In this document: positions 61,810 through 64,000 of the stretch, one piece after another
How positions within the stretch are numbered: the first letter of the stretch is position 1
How the letters are laid out: every line of letters starts with the position of its first letter
Assembly (NCBI GenBank): GCA_005884765.1
Contig: VAZV01000133.1
Location: 1 to 64,000, forward strand
Origin: Alphaproteobacteria bacterium
Lineage (GTDB): Bacteria; Pseudomonadota; Alphaproteobacteria; Rhizobiales; Xanthobacteraceae
DNA: 64,000 nucleotides
Direction: 5' to 3'
Position numbers and translations under genes: made by a program
The notes under the pieces: model-generated
Seen by the model: only the letters and a program-made list of their open reading frames with translations
The model's database searches: none
What the model was told of the DNA's origin: nothing

Positions 61810-63306
61810 ATGACCGATCAGCGTAGCGGTGGCAGGATGCGGCGCGCTATTTTCGCTGCCACTATCCTTGCGGTCGCAATCCTTGGGGCAGGAACGGCCG
61901 CGTGGGTGGCGGGACCGCGCGTTGCGGCGTGGAGAGATCTGTACAATTGGTACAATCCGTCGGTTGGCTTTCAATCTGCCGCCTTACCGGTGGGTTTTGA
62001 AGATCTTGTGGACCGCGTCAAGCCGAGCGTCGTGGGCGTACGCGCCAAGGTAGGGCAAGACACCGACGAGGCGGAGCGGCCTCTCGGTGGCGGCCCGTCA
62101 GCAAATCCTTCCGATCTGCCGAGAGGCTGTCCTGGTGCGCCGCAGCGCCATGGCGCCACCAATCAGGGGGCGGGCTTCTTCATATCGTCGGATGGGTATG
62201 CGATGACGACCAATCATCTGATTGAGCACAGCGAGAAGATCGAAGTCACCACCGACGACGGCAAGACCTATGCCGCAAAGCTGGTTGGCGCCGATCCGAA
62301 GACAGACCTCGCACTGCTCAAGATCGACGGCGGAACTGATTTTTCGGTTGCGTCGATGGCCGACAAGGCGCCTCGGATCGGCGAGTGGGTTCTTGCCGTC
62401 GGCAATCCGTTCGGACTTGGTGGAACGGTGACAGCCGGGATTGTCTCTGCCCGCGCGCGTGATATCTTCGGCCCCTACAATGATTTCATTCAAATTGATG
62501 CGCCGGTCAATCAGGGCAATTCCGGTGGACCGACCTTCGATGTCACGGGCAAAGTCATTGGCGTCAACAGTGCAATATTTTCGCCGACAGGCGGCTCGGT
62601 CGGCATCGGCTTTGCCATTCCGGCAGCGACCGCGAGGACCATCGCGGACAAACTGAAAGACAAGGGGACCATCTCCCGCGGCTGGATCGGGATCGAGGTC
62701 CAGTCCATGAGCCCTGAAATCGCCGAGGGCCTCGGCCTCGACAAGCCGGAACATGGCGTCCTGGTCGCCGAGACCGAGCCCGACAGCCCCGCGGCGAAGG
62801 CCGGTATCGCCCCGGGCGACGTCATTACGTCCCTAGCCGGCCAGCCGGCCAGGGACGATCGTGACCTGACAAGGCGTGTCAGCAATATGCCTCCCGGCAA
62901 GACCATCGAGCTTGGCCTCATCCATCAAAACCAGGAGAAAACCATCAGCGTAACGCTGGGCGAACTTCCGACGCCTCGCGTTGAGAACCGCTCGAGTGCC
63001 GAAAAGAAAGATCTAGTCGCGTCTCGTGGCGATAAGCCAAACATCGGACTGACGCTGATGCCCGCGGACAAGCTTGGCCTCTCTGCCCAAGGTGTCGTGG
63101 TCACCGATCTTGATCCCGCCGGCGTGGCTGCTGAAAGCGGTCTCTCGGCCGGGGATGTTATTCTCGATGTTGGCGGCAACGGCGTGAAAACCCCCGCCGA
63201 TTTCTACAACGCGCTGAGTGGAGTCCACAGTCTCGGCAAACGCGTTGCGTTGGCGCGGGTTAGGTCGAGCGAAGCAACGCGATTTGTTGCCATTCCTGTT
63301 AGCTGA
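61810..63306 (+). CDS. DegP/HtrA-like serine protease
   Basis: 498 residues. A signal/anchor (RAIFAATILAVAILGAG, about 11-28) exports it. The trypsin-like core has TTNHLIEHSEKIEV with the catalytic His, PKTDLALLKIDG with Asp, and QGNSGGPTFDVTG with Ser; two PDZ domains follow (GVLVAETEPDSPAAKAGIAPG and QGVVVTDLDPAGVAAESGLS). DegP/DegQ enzymes degrade and refold periplasmic proteins under stress. The ATG at 61810 directly precedes the signal; the frame is open back to 61738. It has no cpxRA-type or rseP neighbour here. Confidence 0.9.
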   Translation: MTDQRSGGRMRRAIFAATILAVAILGAGTAAWVAGPRVAAWRDLYNWYNPSVGFQSAALPVGFEDLVDRVKPSVVGVRAKVGQDTDEAERPLGGGPSANPSDLPRGCPGAPQRHGATNQGAGFFISSDGYAMTTNHLIEHSEKIEVTTDDGKTYAAKLVGADPKTDLALLKIDGGTDFSVASMADKAPRIGEWVLAVGNPFGLGGTVTAGIVSARARDIFGPYNDFIQIDAPVNQGNSGGPTFDVTGKVIGVNSAIFSPTGGSVGIGFAIPAATARTIADKLKDKGTISRGWIGIEVQSMSPEIAEGLGLDKPEHGVLVAETEPDSPAAKAGIAPGDVITSLAGQPARDDRDLTRRVSNMPPGKTIELGLIHQNQEKTISVTLGELPTPRVENRSSAEKKDLVASRGDKPNIGLTLMPADKLGLSAQGVVVTDLDPAGVAAESGLSAGDVILDVGGNGVKTPADFYNALSGVHSLGKRVALARVRSSEATRFVAIPVS

Positions 63307-63404
63307 CCGGCGAGAGCATGACCCGGAAAAGTGGGTGAAACCGCATTGTGCGGGAAACTCTGCCGCTGGTCGAACGTTCGTCTTGGTGGACAACGGAGGT
63401 CACC

Positions 63405-64000
63405 GTGCCGTTTTCCTTGGGTTCATATCTGTTGGGAGTTGGAACCGTCGTCGGCGCGCTCGCGTTCGGCTTTGGCAGCGGCGCGCTTCTGACCAGTACT
63501 CCCATGAAGGAAACCACCGCAGCGCCGACCAGAACCGAGCGCGTTGCGCGCGCTGAGCCGAAGCCTCCGGCTCAACAGGAGAAGCCTCCGGTTCAACAGG
63601 AGAAGCCTGCGGCGCCGCAGGAGAAACCTCCGGCTCAACAGGATACGAGGGCAAACCCGGCACTGCCCGCCGAGCCGGCCGCGGTCGCCGCTCACCCCGA
63701 TCCAGTCCCGCCGGCGCAAGCAGCAACGCCTCGGCCAGAGGTTCGAAGAGAAACCGAAAGCGCGAAGCAACCCGAAAGCGCGAAGCAATCAAAGCCGGCC
63801 GCAAAGCAACCGGCGCCCGAGAAGCAAGCCTCCTCAGCGAAGCCAGGTGAACCGGCAAATCGTGAACCGGCAAGTCGTGAGCCGGCAAATCAAACGGAAC
63901 AAAAGGAAGCCGTGCAAAAGAAGGCGGCAGAGCGCAAGGGCGATCGGCAGAAGCGTTATACGGATTATACAGAGCGACAAGACACGGAGCGAAATGCCAG
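63405..64000 (+). CDS. Membrane-anchored Pro/Lys-rich protein, cut by the window end
   Basis: The frame has no stop before the window ends, so at least 198 residues. It begins with a GTG that has GGAGG spaced six bases before it. Residues 6-29 are one membrane segment (SYLLGVGTVVGALAFGFGSG); everything after is Pro, Lys, Glu and Gln-rich, including four tandem 7-residue repeats of the form KPPAQQE, then ESAKQ and NREPAS-type repeats. This is a TonB/PspC-like rigid spacer pattern; the C-terminal domain and function lie outside the window. Confidence 0.7.
   Translation, partial: MPFSLGSYLLGVGTVVGALAFGFGSGALLTSTPMKETTAAPTRTERVARAEPKPPAQQEKPPVQQEKPAAPQEKPPAQQDTRANPALPAEPAAVAAHPDPVPPAQAATPRPEVRRETESAKQPESAKQSKPAAKQPAPEKQASSAKPGEPANREPASREPANQTEQKEAVQKKAAERKGDRQKRYTDYTERQDTERNA
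63561..63644 (+). repeat. Four tandem 21-base repeats in the Pro/Lys-rich gene
   Basis: Units start at 63561, 63582, 63603 and 63624 and encode KPPAQQE, KPPVQQE, KPAAPQE and KPPAQQD. The first two differ by a single base; the third is the most diverged. Confidence 0.7.

Noticed and set aside
1-64000. CRISPR arrays, tRNA or rRNA genes, insertion sequences, prophage or attachment sites
   Set aside because: I looked for regularly spaced repeats, clover-leaf arms, transposase motifs and integrase genes and saw none; short degenerate repeats at 6061 and 63561 are not arrays.

Overview
The window looks like chromosome of a GC-rich alphaproteobacterium of the Rhizobiales, most probably Bradyrhizobium or a close relative. 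The reasons are the Rhizobium-type exopolysaccharide proteins (ExoP-like, ExoY-like), many short exported proteins of a kind common in that group, a PilZ mini-protein, and frequent GTG/TTG starts. This is read from the protein sequences by eye; no database search was possible. I see no rRNA, tRNA, CRISPR array or insertion sequence.

Layout. (1) 0-11.7 kb: a Crp/Fnr-type regulator, a 32-residue membrane peptide with its own terminator, a polyprenol-phosphate-type glycosyltransferase, a PilZ protein, the heptose bifunctional enzyme hldE, then a run of small secreted or membrane proteins of unknown function. (2) 11.7-24.2 kb: the assembly core of a Wzx/Wzy-type exopolysaccharide. It holds the outer-membrane export lipoprotein, a Wzy-like ligase/polymerase, a periplasmic transglutaminase-like protease, a damaged galE, an ExoY-like initiating sugar transferase, the ExoP-like tyrosine autokinase with two companion genes, a PPP-type phosphatase and a GT4 glycosyltransferase. 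(3) 24.5-40.1 kb, with visibly lower GC in parts: glycosyltransferases, a GH-like protein, an acyltransferase, a second Wzy candidate, a PIG-L deacetylase, rfbF, a pyruvyltransferase, a Wzx flippase and a Tat-exported DUF4038 hydrolase. (4) 40.3-48.0 kb: an unusual sugar cassette of a GSA-type aminotransferase, an SDR, a C-methyltransferase, an RmlC-like epimerase, a DUF4910 protein and an acyltransferase. (5) 48.1-50.8 kb: a translationally coupled pair of an ATP-grasp ligase and a flavin monooxygenase. (6) 51-59.5 kb: an AGE-family epimerase, a cold-shock domain fusion, and small proteins, three of which have reading frames broken by single-base indels. (7) 59.6-64 kb: divergent stand-alone nuoD and nuoB, a DegP-like protease, and a Pro/Lys-rich membrane protein that runs off the window.

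How it works together (inference). ExoY-like would load the first sugar on undecaprenyl phosphate, the GT2/GT4 enzymes would extend the repeat unit, and acyl, pyruvyl and deacetylation steps would decorate it. The flippase would move it across the membrane, a Wzy protein would polymerise it under control of the ExoP-like kinase, and the OPX lipoprotein would export it. The 40-48 kb cassette, with rfbF, probably supplies a rare nucleotide-activated sugar.

The observations I think most worth a look are the ATP-grasp/monooxygenase pair, the divergent orphan nuoD/nuoB, the frame-shifting internal deletion in galE, a 46-residue gene overlapping a glycosyltransferase start, and an A7 run that splits an otherwise continuous 311-residue frame.
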